Part shown: piece by piece, positions 1 to 12,876 of the stretch
Numbering within the stretch: position 1 is the stretch's first letter
Layout: each line of letters starts with the position of its first letter
From: Myxococcales bacterium
Lineage (GTDB): Bacteria; Myxococcota_A; Polyangia; Haliangiales; Haliangiaceae
Assembly: GCA_947483555.1 (NCBI GenBank)
Contig: CANKMW010000032.1
Location: 22,100 to 86,099 of the forward strand
Length of the DNA stretch: 64,000 nt
Direction of reading: 5' to 3'
Notes under the pieces: model-generated
Told to the model about the DNA's origin: nothing
The model's input: only the letters and a program-made list of their open reading frames with translations
Database searches by the model: none
Translations under genes and position numbers: made by a program

Positions 1-2429
<2,429 letters not shown>

Positions 2430-2441
2430 GCCGCGGGGCCG

Positions 2442-3038
2442 TCAGCTCCAGCCGGACCAGTAGAAGATGATCGCGTTGTACTTGAAGTCGCGGTGCGCCG
2501 AGTCGAGCGCGGGCGGGATCGCGGCCCGATCGTGGGCGCCGTTGGCGGTCCCCGGCCAGGGGTCGACCATGATGAGCTCTTCGTCGCGACGCGGATCGAG
2601 GCGGTCCATCGTGATCGCGACGGCGTGACCGACGTCCTCGGTCTCGAGGGGATGGAGCTTCTTGTAGGTCGTCGGCAGCAGCGCGCCGCGGTAGCCGACG
2701 CCATCGCGCACCCACTCGAGCACCGTCGCGGTTGGCTCGGCGACCCGGCGGGCGTTGAGGCGGTAGCCCAGCTCCGCGAGGTCGCCGACCCGGCCGCCGA
2801 ACCAGCGCTGCACCGCGTCGATCGAGCCGCCCATGATCGGTTGGTTGGTCAGGTCGAAGAACACGTACTCCTGGATCCCGGGCGCGTAGGCGCCGGCCCG
2901 GTACGCGATGCGACGCAGGAGGAACGCTGCCGCCGAGCCCGCACACGAGCTGGGGGTGTGGAACACCGGGATCGTGACGCGCATGTCCTCTGGCCGCTGC
3001 AGGACCACGTCGTCATCTGCGGGGCGAGGCTCGGCCAT
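2442..3038 (-). CDS. Hypothetical protein, possible papain/C39-like fold
   Basis: I do not recognise this 198-residue protein by name. It has no signal peptide or membrane segment. Three spaced motifs fit a papain-like Cys-His-Asp order: Cys in TPSSCAGSAAAFLL near residue 32, His in EDVGHAVAITMD near 140 and Asp in IMVDPWPG near 159. The segment after the Cys would be the helix that carries the nucleophile. This is an inference from residue order, as in C39-like or BtrH-like proteins, not a family assignment. The start codon lies about 120 bp from the palindromes in front of the divergent TetR gene. Confidence 0.7.
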   Translation of the reverse strand: MAEPRPADDDVVLQRPEDMRVTIPVFHTPSSCAGSAAAFLLRRIAYRAGAYAPGIQEYVFFDLTNQPIMGGSIDAVQRWFGGRVGDLAELGYRLNARRVAEPTATVLEWVRDGVGYRGALLPTTYKKLHPLETEDVGHAVAITMDRLDPRRDEELIMVDPWPGTANGAHDRAAIPPALDSAHRDFKYNAIIFYWSGWS

Positions 3039-3097
3039 CGGGCGTTTGCGAGGTTACACGAAGCGCCGCGAGATCGTTCGCGCCGAGCGGTGCAAAC

Positions 3098-3124
3098 CGC
3101 GCACTCAGGATACGGGAGTGCGCG
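3098..3124. promoter_or_regulatory. 9-bp inverted repeat between divergent genes
   Basis: CGCGCACTC and GAGTGCGCG are perfect inverse complements separated by nine bases. They lie in the intergenic region shared by the leftward hypothetical gene and the rightward TetR gene. It could be a protein-binding site or an RNA hairpin in the leader of either transcript. There is no direct evidence of function. Confidence 0.35.
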
Positions 3125-3156
3125 CGACATCCTTCCCTGCCTCCTGCGATGAACCT

Positions 3157-3197
3157 TGACACCGTGTCAGCTAATGATAACCTGACACGCTGTCAGG
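3157..3197. promoter_or_regulatory. Tandem palindromes, candidate TetR operators
   Basis: Two palindromes with the same core lie immediately before the TetR gene. The first is TGACACCGTGTCA (3157-3169). The second is CCTGACACGCTGTCAGG (3181-3197), whose last base touches the ATG at 3198. Their centres are 26 bp apart, and both carry TGACA/TGTCA half-sites. TetR-family repressors commonly bind such sites and autoregulate, so these are inferred to be operators for the adjacent regulator. The second site leaves no room for a Shine-Dalgarno sequence. Confidence 0.65.
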
Positions 3198-3836
3198 ATG
3201 TCTCGCCCCGTCGACACCCAGCGTCGTTCCGAGCTCGCCAGCCGGGCGCTCGACGTGTTGCGGGCCCGCGGCATCGGCCGCACCACGATGAGCGAGCTGG
3301 CCACGGCGCTGGGCGTGAAGCGGCCGACGCTCTACTTCTATTTTCGCGACCTGACCGCCCTGCTGCACGCCGCGATCGAGGACGTCTACCGCGGCTACTT
3401 CGCACACGTCACGGCCCGGGTGAGCGGGATCGAGCATCCGATCGAGGCGCTGGGCGAGCTGGCCCGCGCCACGGTCGAGTTCCATCGCGGTCGACGCGAT
3501 CTGGTCGTGCTCCTGTTCCAGCTGTGGGCCGCCGGTGATGCCGATCCCGAGGCCTTGCTGGCCCGCAGCCGCGCGGTCGGAGAGCCGCTGCGGGCCGAGT
3601 TGATCGCTCGCCTGCGCGCCGGCATCGAGCGCAAGGTGGTAGCGCGCTGCGATCCCGAACGGGTCGTCGACCTGGTGCTGACGGTGCTCGACGGGACGAT
3701 CGTCCAGGAGGTGACGCGGGGCGCGTCGGGTGCGCCGGTGGTGGACGAGCTGTGGCAGCGGGTCCTGGCGCCGCTGGTGATCGTGCGACCGGCGGCGCGC
3801 CGCCGGCCGCGCGTGACCGCGAGCGTGACGCGATGA
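3198..3836 (+). CDS. TetR family transcriptional regulator
   Basis: The N-terminal 60 residues form the TetR DNA-binding domain, with a helix-turn-helix around residues 30-52 (TMSELATALGVKRPTLYFYF). The rest is an all-alpha ligand-binding and dimer domain of normal size (212 residues total). The ATG directly abuts a 17-bp palindrome and has no ribosome-binding site; the next in-frame ATG would destroy the HTH. A leaderless mRNA is therefore possible. The gene is followed after 50 bp by a C45-type hydrolase on the same strand, which it probably controls. The effector is unknown. Confidence 0.92.
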   Translation: MSRPVDTQRRSELASRALDVLRARGIGRTTMSELATALGVKRPTLYFYFRDLTALLHAAIEDVYRGYFAHVTARVSGIEHPIEALGELARATVEFHRGRRDLVVLLFQLWAAGDADPEALLARSRAVGEPLRAELIARLRAGIERKVVARCDPERVVDLVLTVLDGTIVQEVTRGASGAPVVDELWQRVLAPLVIVRPAARRRPRVTASVTR

Positions 3837-3886
3837 CCGGACGACGAGACCACGACCCCACGAACCGACCGCGACAGGAGACACCG

Positions 3887-5617
3887 ATGTCGACACCGAA
3901 GCCGCTGTGGATCGCCCGCCTCGCTGGTACGCAAGCGGACATGGGCCGCCGTCATGGCGAGCTGCTCGCCGCGGCCGGCGGCGCCGACGCCGTGCTCGGC
4001 CACTACCGTGACATGCCGGCGCGGCTCCTGCTTGGCGACGCGCCGCCCGCCACCCGCGCGGTCGCTGGCCTCGCGGTGCGCGGCGTCTCCGAGCTGCTGC
4101 TGGCGCGGCTGGCGGCGGATCGACCGCCGGAGCTGCTCGGTCGCAGCCGCGCGTTCATGGCCGGTCTCGGGCGGCCCGCGGGCTGGGCGCGCTACCTCGG
4201 GGTGATGGATCTGTTCCAGAACTTCGTCGGCACGGCCGCGCGCTGGCGGTTCGGCCCGTTCGCGCGTCCGGCCCACGCGCTGATGAGCGCGGCGGCACAG
4301 CCGGCGTGCTCGACGGTGATGGCGTGGGGGGCGGCGACCGCCGACGGCACGGTCCATCACGCCCGCAACTTCGACTTCCCGGGGATCGGCGTGTGGGACG
4401 CGTCGCCGGCGATCGTGATGTGCGCCCCCGATCGCGGCATGCCGTACGGCTTCGTCACCACCCGCGGCGCCGACACCGCGGTGGTGACGGTGTGGAACCA
4501 GGCCGGGCTGGTGATCACCTCGCACACCCGGTTTCACACCGCGGTCGCGTTTCGCGGCGCCAGCATCGTCGACCTGGTGCACGAGATCGGGCGCCGCGCC
4601 GAGACGCTCGCCGACGCCGAGCGCATCGCTCGCGAGCGGCCGGCGGCGTCGACCTGGGGCCTGGCGGTGTCGTCGGCGCGCGAGCGGCGCGGCATCGTCC
4701 TCGAGATCCACGCCGGTCGGGTGGCGGTGATCGCGCCGGCGGCCGCCGCCACGCACGTGGTGTGCTGCAACCGCTATCGCGACCCGGCGATGCAGGACGG
4801 CGAGGTGTCGGCGTCGCCGGCGTGGGCGCTGCACAGTGATCGTCGCGAGCGCCGGCTGGCGGCGCTGGTAGCCGCGGCCCGGGCCCGCGGCGGCGCCACC
4901 TGGCGTGACCTGGCCGCGATGCTCACCGATCGCGAGGACGCCGACGCACCGGGCGTCACCCGCCAGCTCGGCGCGGTGGTGGCGCAGCCGTGCCAGGTGC
5001 AGAGCATCGTCGTCGCGCCCGAGTCGCGCACGCTGTGGCTCGGCGTCGGCGCCGCGCCGGTCGGCGAGGGCGCCTGGCTGCGGGTCGGCTGGGACTGGGA
5101 CGGCGCCACCGGCGCCTGGGAGCTCGGTGCGCCGATGCCGGCTGGCTTCGGGGTCACGGTCGCCGACGCCGGCAGCCTGCCGCGCTCGCCGGCGAGCGAC
5201 GCGGTGGCCCGGGCGCTCACGATCGAGCACCGCGGGCACGACACCGCCGCCATGGCCGCCGAGCTCGACCGCGCCATCGCCGAGGCGCCGGCCGACCCGT
5301 CGCTGCGCCTGGCCCAGCTGTGGCTCGAGCTGCGCCGCGACGCCTGGCCGCGGGCCGTCGAGCACGCCAGCGCCGGGCTCGGCCACGAGACCCTACCGTA
5401 CCGTCGCGCCCAGCTGCTGCTGTGGGGGGCGCGCGCCGCGATGGCGGCCGGTAATCAACCGCGCGCCGTCGAGTGGCGTGCCGAGCTGGCCGCGCTCCGC
5501 GGCGAGGGCGTGCCGCATCTGCAAGCCTTCGGTCGCCGCGATGAGACCAAGGCCCCCCGTGCGTTCCGCCGCCGTCCGACCGCGAGCCTGGCGCTGCTCG
5601 AGGCCAGTTACAGCTGA
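3887..5617 (+). CDS. C45 family autoproteolytic acyltransferase/hydrolase
   Basis: The central region matches the penicillin acyltransferase/C45 Ntn-hydrolase family. A candidate nucleophile, Cys141 (QPACSTVMAWGAATADG), is followed by the typical HHARNFDF segment and later NQAGLVITSHTR and STWGLAV blocks. In this family the proenzyme cleaves itself just before the Cys, which then acts as N-terminal nucleophile on an amide or ester. The open frame extends 45 codons further upstream over the TetR 3' end, but the ATG at 3887 follows an AGGAG site and begins the conserved protein. No signal peptide is seen. The helical C-terminal 120 residues look TPR-like. The substrate is unknown. Confidence 0.85.
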   Translation: MSTPKPLWIARLAGTQADMGRRHGELLAAAGGADAVLGHYRDMPARLLLGDAPPATRAVAGLAVRGVSELLLARLAADRPPELLGRSRAFMAGLGRPAGWARYLGVMDLFQNFVGTAARWRFGPFARPAHALMSAAAQPACSTVMAWGAATADGTVHHARNFDFPGIGVWDASPAIVMCAPDRGMPYGFVTTRGADTAVVTVWNQAGLVITSHTRFHTAVAFRGASIVDLVHEIGRRAETLADAERIARERPAASTWGLAVSSARERRGIVLEIHAGRVAVIAPAAAATHVVCCNRYRDPAMQDGEVSASPAWALHSDRRERRLAALVAAARARGGATWRDLAAMLTDREDADAPGVTRQLGAVVAQPCQVQSIVVAPESRTLWLGVGAAPVGEGAWLRVGWDWDGATGAWELGAPMPAGFGVTVADAGSLPRSPASDAVARALTIEHRGHDTAAMAAELDRAIAEAPADPSLRLAQLWLELRRDAWPRAVEHASAGLGHETLPYRRAQLLLWGARAAMAAGNQPRAVEWRAELAALRGEGVPHLQAFGRRDETKAPRAFRRRPTASLALLEASYS

Positions 5618-5671
5618 TCGAACCGCCGCCTCACGACGGGGCGCCCTTGGCGGCGCGCGGACGTGAGCTGC

Positions 5672-6262
5672 TCAGGTCTCGCCCATGCGCTCCTTGAGGC
5701 GTCGCTTGATGGTCTCGAATCGCTTGCGCAGCGCCTGCTCGCGCTTGCGCAGCGTGTCGTCGTCGAGCTCGCCGTCGGCCATGACCTGGGCGATGTCACG
5801 CCAGCCGAGCTGGCGATCGACGCGCAGCATCAGGATGGTGCGCTCGTCGTCGTCGAGTTGCTCGCGCGCCAGCGCCAGGCGGTCCTTCACCTCGGTGCGC
5901 AGGTAGTTCACGGTCGCGGTCCGCACGCTGTTGGCCACGTCGTCCAGCTCGCCGGGCAGCGTGATGCGCTTGCCACGACGGCGACCGCCACGTCGGAAGC
6001 GCGACGCGGCGTGACGGGCGAGCGTGTAGCTCCACGTTCGCACCGACGACGCGAAGCGGAAGCCGGGCAGGCCGCGCATGACGTCCTCGCAGAACATGGC
6101 GAAGACCTCGGCCAGATCGTCGTCGCTGCCGCGCAACAGCCCGGCCAGAAACGGGACCAGCTCGGGTCCGTAGCCGCGCACGATCGCGGCGGCCGCGCCA
6201 CCGTGTTCACCGCGGCCGCACCGGACCCGGACGTCGGCCTCGAGTGTGTCGCGATCGGTCAT
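5672..6262 (-). CDS. RNA polymerase sigma factor, ECF-like sigma-70 family
   Basis: This 196-residue protein has a sigma-70 region 2 (residues about 40-105, including MRGLPGFRFASSVRTWSYTL) and a region 4 HTH near residues 135-165 (DDERTILMLRVDRQLGWRDI). There is no region 1 or 3, as expected for extracytoplasmic-function factors. Its start is 22 bp downstream of the Ser/Thr kinase stop on the same strand, so the two are probably cotranscribed. Such kinase/sigma pairs are frequent in Myxococcota, and control of this factor by the kinase is an inference from position. No anti-sigma gene lies next to it. Confidence 0.88.
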   Translation of the reverse strand: MTDRDTLEADVRVRCGRGEHGGAAAAIVRGYGPELVPFLAGLLRGSDDDLAEVFAMFCEDVMRGLPGFRFASSVRTWSYTLARHAASRFRRGGRRRGKRITLPGELDDVANSVRTATVNYLRTEVKDRLALAREQLDDDERTILMLRVDRQLGWRDIAQVMADGELDDDTLRKREQALRKRFETIKRRLKERMGET

Positions 6263-6284
6263 CGGCGCCGATAGTGTAGCCCGG

Positions 6285-9245
<2,961 letters not shown>

Positions 9246-9257
9246 GGTCCGGCGAAG

Positions 9258-10103
9258 TTACCGCGCTTCGTCGCCCCGGACGAAGGGTTCCAGCGCCCGG
9301 GCCAGCGCCTCGACCTCGGCCGCCGGGTCGGCCGGGTTGTACCAGCGAAACGGCTCGAGCCAGGTCGACGGTCGGAGCGGCTCGAGGCCGCCGCGCCCGC
9401 ACTCGACCAGCATGGTGAGCGCGCCGCGCGCGGTGAGCCAGTCGAGCTCGAGGCCGCCGGGCCGGAACAGCGGCCAGCGACCGGTGTGCAGCACGCGATA
9501 GCGGCCCGGCAGGTGGGCCGCGATGGCGCCGGCGTGCGCCACCAGCTCGGCGTGTCGCGGCGACGTCGCCCCGCGATGAGCCCACGGCAGCAGGATCATG
9601 CGACCGAACGCGTGCAGCGCGACCGCGCGATCGACGGCGAGGCCGTCGGCGAGCGCAGCCACGGCCGCAGTCTCCGGCTCCGACCACGGCGCGAGGCCAG
9701 CGCGCTGGCGCGGGAACCACGCCGGCGCCGGCGCGTGTCCGATCGCGAAGTTGCGATTGAGGTCGACCCGGTGCTGGTTGGTGCGCCGGTAGCGGCGCCG
9801 GCCAGCGGCGACATCAGTCGCGATCGCGGCGTGGCCATCGACGTTGATCACCGGCACGATCACGACCCGCCGATCCTGCGGCGGTGCCGCCGCCAGCCGC
9901 TCGGCCAGCGCCAGCGCGACCTCGACACCGATCCACTCGATGGGGTGGATGCCGGCGAGCACCAAGGACACGCGCTCGCCGGCGCCGATCCGGATCGCCA
10001 CCAGCTCGCGGCCATCGACCGAGCGTCCGATCGGAGCCGCGCCGAGGGCGGCGGCGCGCGCCGCCACCCTCGCCGGGTCGCTGTAGCCGCGCGCGACCGT
10101 CAT
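9258..10103 (-). CDS. M14 family zinc carboxypeptidase
   Basis: This 281-residue protein has the M14 residues in order. The zinc ligands are His53 and Glu56 (GIHPIEW) and His164 (ALHAFG). The substrate-binding Asn-Arg lies in DLNRNF (116-117), and the catalytic Glu is Glu234 (LVECGRGG). NVDG precedes these, as in gamma-D-glutamyl or murein-type members. No signal peptide is evident, so it may act in the cytoplasm, for example on muropeptides; the substrate is inferred, not shown. The gene lies 12 bp upstream of the kinase gene and 3 bp downstream of the aldo/keto reductase stop, so a five-gene leftward operon is likely. Confidence 0.88.
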   Translation of the reverse strand: MTVARGYSDPARVAARAAALGAAPIGRSVDGRELVAIRIGAGERVSLVLAGIHPIEWIGVEVALALAERLAAAPPQDRRVVIVPVINVDGHAAIATDVAAGRRRYRRTNQHRVDLNRNFAIGHAPAPAWFPRQRAGLAPWSEPETAAVAALADGLAVDRAVALHAFGRMILLPWAHRGATSPRHAELVAHAGAIAAHLPGRYRVLHTGRWPLFRPGGLELDWLTARGALTMLVECGRGGLEPLRPSTWLEPFRWYNPADPAAEVEALARALEPFVRGDEAR

Positions 10104-10106
10104 CGG

Positions 10107-11099
10107 TTACCGGTTGCCGTAGTTGTTGGCGCTCTGCTCTTCGCTGCGATCGGTCGCCGGCGGTGGCGCGGGCGTGAGGGCACCGAGGCGGGCCCGCAAC
10201 GCGGGTGTCATCGCGAAGGCCGCGGCACCGAGGAGCTCGGCGAGCTGATTCGAGTCGCGCGCGCCCAGCAGCACCGAGGTCACGCCGGGGTGGGCCGCGA
10301 CCCACGCGGTCGCCAGCGCCGCCGGGTGCACACCCAGCTCGGCGGCGATCGCGACCAGGCCGTCGGCGGCCATCAGGTGGGCGGGATCCGCGTAGCGGGT
10401 CTGGTACATCGGGTTGGTCGTCATCCGTCCGGCGTCCGGACGCTTCGCCGCGCCCCACTTGCCGGTGAGCAGTCCACCGGCCGTCGGGCTGTAGGTCACC
10501 ACCGCCACACCGAGGGCCTGCGCCATGGGCAGCAGCTCGACCTCGGCTTGCCGCTTCACCAGGTTGTACATGGGCTGCACCGCGCACAGCGGCGTGAAGC
10601 TCGCCAGCGCCGCGACTCCGAGCGCGCGCGCCACCTGCCAGGCCGCGAAGTTCGAGCACGCCGGGTACAGCACCTTGCCGCTGCGCACCAGATCCTCCAC
10701 CGCGCGCAGCGTCTCGGCCAGGTCGGTGGCGTCGTCGAAGCGGTGCAGGTAGTAGAGGTCGACGCGGTCACGGCCGAGCCGGCGCAGGCTGGCCTCGCAG
10801 GCGCGGACCAGATGGTACCGCGAGCCACCACGGGCATTGGCGTCGGTGCCGGTCGGGAAGTAGGCCTTGGTCGCGATCACCACCTGGTCGGCGTGGGCGG
10901 CCGACAGCCGGCCGAGGATCTGCTCCGAGCGGCCCTCGTTGTAGACATCGGCGGTATCGAAGAAGTTGACGCCGGCGTCGCGGGCGACGCCATACAGCGC
11001 GGCCGACGCGCTGGCGTCGGCATCGCCGCCGAACGACATGCAGCCGAGCGCCAGGCGCGAGACCTTGACGCCGGTGCGGCCGAGAAAGGCCAGCTCCAC
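10107..11099 (-). CDS. Aldo/keto reductase
   Basis: The 330-residue protein has the full catalytic tetrad: Asp48 and Tyr53 (FFDTADVYNEGRSE), Lys78 (IATKAY) and His119 (YYLHRF). The C-terminal part (VTYSPTAGGLLTGKW, SVLLGARDSNQL) fits the NADPH-binding region of the AKR barrel. Length is normal for the family. The GTG start lies two bases after the TAG of the upstream TerB-like gene, suggesting translational coupling; the open frame itself runs much further upstream but as an out-of-phase overlap. The physiological substrate is unknown. Confidence 0.93.
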   Translation of the reverse strand: MELAFLGRTGVKVSRLALGCMSFGGDADASASAALYGVARDAGVNFFDTADVYNEGRSEQILGRLSAAHADQVVIATKAYFPTGTDANARGGSRYHLVRACEASLRRLGRDRVDLYYLHRFDDATDLAETLRAVEDLVRSGKVLYPACSNFAAWQVARALGVAALASFTPLCAVQPMYNLVKRQAEVELLPMAQALGVAVVTYSPTAGGLLTGKWGAAKRPDAGRMTTNPMYQTRYADPAHLMAADGLVAIAAELGVHPAALATAWVAAHPGVTSVLLGARDSNQLAELLGAAAFAMTPALRARLGALTPAPPPATDRSEEQSANNYGNR

Positions 11100-11101
11100 G
11101 G

Positions 11102-11668
11102 CTACTTCGCGAACGCCGCTTCGATCCGAGCCAACACCTTCTCTTCGCTGCCCGACACCTTGCCGATGCCGAGGAAGCCACCCGCCGAGCCGGCGATCAG
11201 GCTGGCAAAGTTGATGATCTGCTTCTTGAGCAAGCGGGTCTGCTCGTCGTTGAGCTGCGACGCCAGGGCCTTGATGTACAGCTCCCAGGCCATGAACAGG
11301 CCGTCGTCGGGCTGCTTGGTCAGCCAGCTCTTCAGCAGGCCGAAACCGGGCGAGCCCTCGTCGAGCCCCTTGCCGGCGGCGCCGTGGAGGATGGCGTCGC
11401 GTTCGTTGTCCTGGATGGTGCCGTCGGCCCACGCCACCGAGATCAAGGGCACCAGCGACAGCGCGGCGACCGTCTTGGCGGTGAGCCCGAGCGCGACCAG
11501 CTTGTCGAGCACGGCGTCGTCGGTCATGCCGGACACCTTGCGCAGCTCCTCCTTGGTCGCCTGCACGTCCAGCTTGCCCTTCATCGCCTCGAGCTTGGCC
11601 TGGTCCTGCTTGTGGAAGAACTCGTCCTCGAGCGCGCTGCGGCGCTCGTCCATCGCGTCTTTGGTCAC
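11102..11668 (-). CDS. TerB-like helical protein
   Basis: This 188-residue cytoplasmic protein is highly charged and helical at the N terminus. It then has a TerB/DUF533-like helical bundle (PLISVAWADGTIQDNERDAILHGA) with acidic residues of the kind that bind metal in TerB. Family assignment is by motif only. It starts the leftward operon that includes aldo/keto reductase, M14 peptidase, kinase and sigma factor. A second TerB-like gene is at 45149-45574. The role is unknown. Confidence 0.75.
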   Translation of the reverse strand: MTKDAMDERRSALEDEFFHKQDQAKLEAMKGKLDVQATKEELRKVSGMTDDAVLDKLVALGLTAKTVAALSLVPLISVAWADGTIQDNERDAILHGAAGKGLDEGSPGFGLLKSWLTKQPDDGLFMAWELYIKALASQLNDEQTRLLKKQIINFASLIAGSAGGFLGIGKVSGSEEKVLARIEAAFAK

Positions 11669-11786
11669 GGTCGACTCCGGGGTTGGATCGGGGTCGTGTA
11701 TACCACCTCACGCGCCATACAAAACGGCACCGTGACGTGACCGGATCGTGATTGCTACCGGGGCTGGGTCTTGGTATTCGGCGCCG

Positions 11787-12725
11787 ATGACGTCTCTCAC
11801 TTCAGCCCTGGCCCTGGCGCTGGCGCTGGCGCCGGTTCTGGCCCAGGTCGCGGCGGTGGGCGGCGGCGCCGGCTGCGCGTCCGGTCGCTTCCACCCCGCC
11901 GGCGATGACGTCGAAGACCCGGTCGATGGCGCCGCCGCGGTCGACGCCGCGCCCGGCCTCGACGGCCCCACCATCGACGGTCTGGCGCCCGACGCGGCCC
12001 CCGCCGCGATCTCGCCGCTGCTCCTCAGCGAGCTGGTGCTGGCGCCCAACGGCGCCGAGATGATCGAGCTCGTCAACCCGACCTCGGCGCCGGTGTCACT
12101 GCGCAACTACTACCTGACCGACGTGCCGACCTACTTCCGCCTGCCGACCGCCGGCCACACCGTCGAGGCCAGCGACTTCATCGTCCGCTTCCCGGTCGGT
12201 GCCACCATCCCGGCGCGCGGCGTGGTCACGGTGGCGCTCGACACCGCGGCCAGCTTCACGGCTGCCACCGGGAGCGCGCCGACCTACTCGGTCGCCGGCA
12301 ACACGATGGAGCTGATCGCCGGGACCACGCCCACGCTCACCAACAGTGGCGAGCCGGTGGTGGTGTTCTACTGGGACGGGGCCTCCGATCGGGTCGTCGA
12401 CGTCGACGTCATGCTGGCCGGCGCGCCGACCGCCAGCAACGCGCTCATGAACAAGAGCGGCCTCACGGTCGATGGTCCGGACGCCGATGGCGTGGCGTCC
12501 ACTTACGCCACCGATGCGATGACGATCGCCGACCAGGCCGGCCTGCCGGCCGCGGGGATGTCGACCAAGCGCATCGCGCTCGAGAGCGCCGCCACCGAGA
12601 CCCAGAGCGGCGGCAACGGCGTGCTCGGACAGGACGAGACCAGCGAGCGGACCGGCACCACCTGGGACGGATCGGGGTTCACGGCCCCGACCCCGGGGAC
12701 CGTGCCGGCCACGCTCCTGCCCTAA
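11787..12725 (+). CDS. Lamin-tail-domain lipoprotein
   Basis: The N terminus has a hydrophobic signal ending in a possible lipobox (GGGAGC), then a low-complexity Asp/Ala/Pro linker. The C-terminal 220 residues contain a lamin tail domain-like beta sandwich (LLLSELVLAPNGAEMIELVNPTS). Such domains are frequent in exported myxobacterial proteins and are thought to mediate binding. The ATG at 11787 was chosen because it starts the signal peptide; the open frame begins 39 bp earlier. The TAA stop is followed with no gap by the 105-bp repeat at 12726. Function is unknown. Confidence 0.8.
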   Translation: MTSLTSALALALALAPVLAQVAAVGGGAGCASGRFHPAGDDVEDPVDGAAAVDAAPGLDGPTIDGLAPDAAPAAISPLLLSELVLAPNGAEMIELVNPTSAPVSLRNYYLTDVPTYFRLPTAGHTVEASDFIVRFPVGATIPARGVVTVALDTAASFTAATGSAPTYSVAGNTMELIAGTTPTLTNSGEPVVVFYWDGASDRVVDVDVMLAGAPTASNALMNKSGLTVDGPDADGVASTYATDAMTIADQAGLPAAGMSTKRIALESAATETQSGGNGVLGQDETSERTGTTWDGSGFTAPTPGTVPATLLP

Positions 12726-12830
12726 GAGATTGTGAAACAATCTCGTTCCGTACAGGCGAGGCCGACGTTCCTCGTCGGGTGAGCCGATCAAACAGGGCCT
12801 GTGAATCGATTGATTCACAGGCGCTGAGCC
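12726..12830. repeat. 105-bp dispersed structured repeat, copy A
   Basis: The element starts on the base after the TAA of the lamin-tail gene and is about 90 percent identical to copy B at 25943-26046. It can fold as three hairpins: GAGATTGT/ACAATCTC, CCGACG/CGTCGG, and a long 3' stem (CAGGGCCTGTGAATC against GATTCACAGGCGCTG, 14 of 15 pairs). Its outer ends are also partly inverted copies of each other (GAGATTGTGAAACA against TGATTCACAG), as in small mobile repeats. There is no poly-T tail. It may be a MITE-like repeat, a terminator or a structured RNA. Confidence 0.85.
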
Positions 12831-12876
12831 AGGCGGTCCCGGGGCGGGGCTCTGTTATCCTGCCGCCCTGTTGTTG

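Noticed and set aside
12726..12818. Minus-strand ORF starting MNQSI in both copies of the 105-bp repeat
   Set aside because: The shared peptide only reflects DNA identity; the frames diverge outside the repeat and have no ribosome-binding site.
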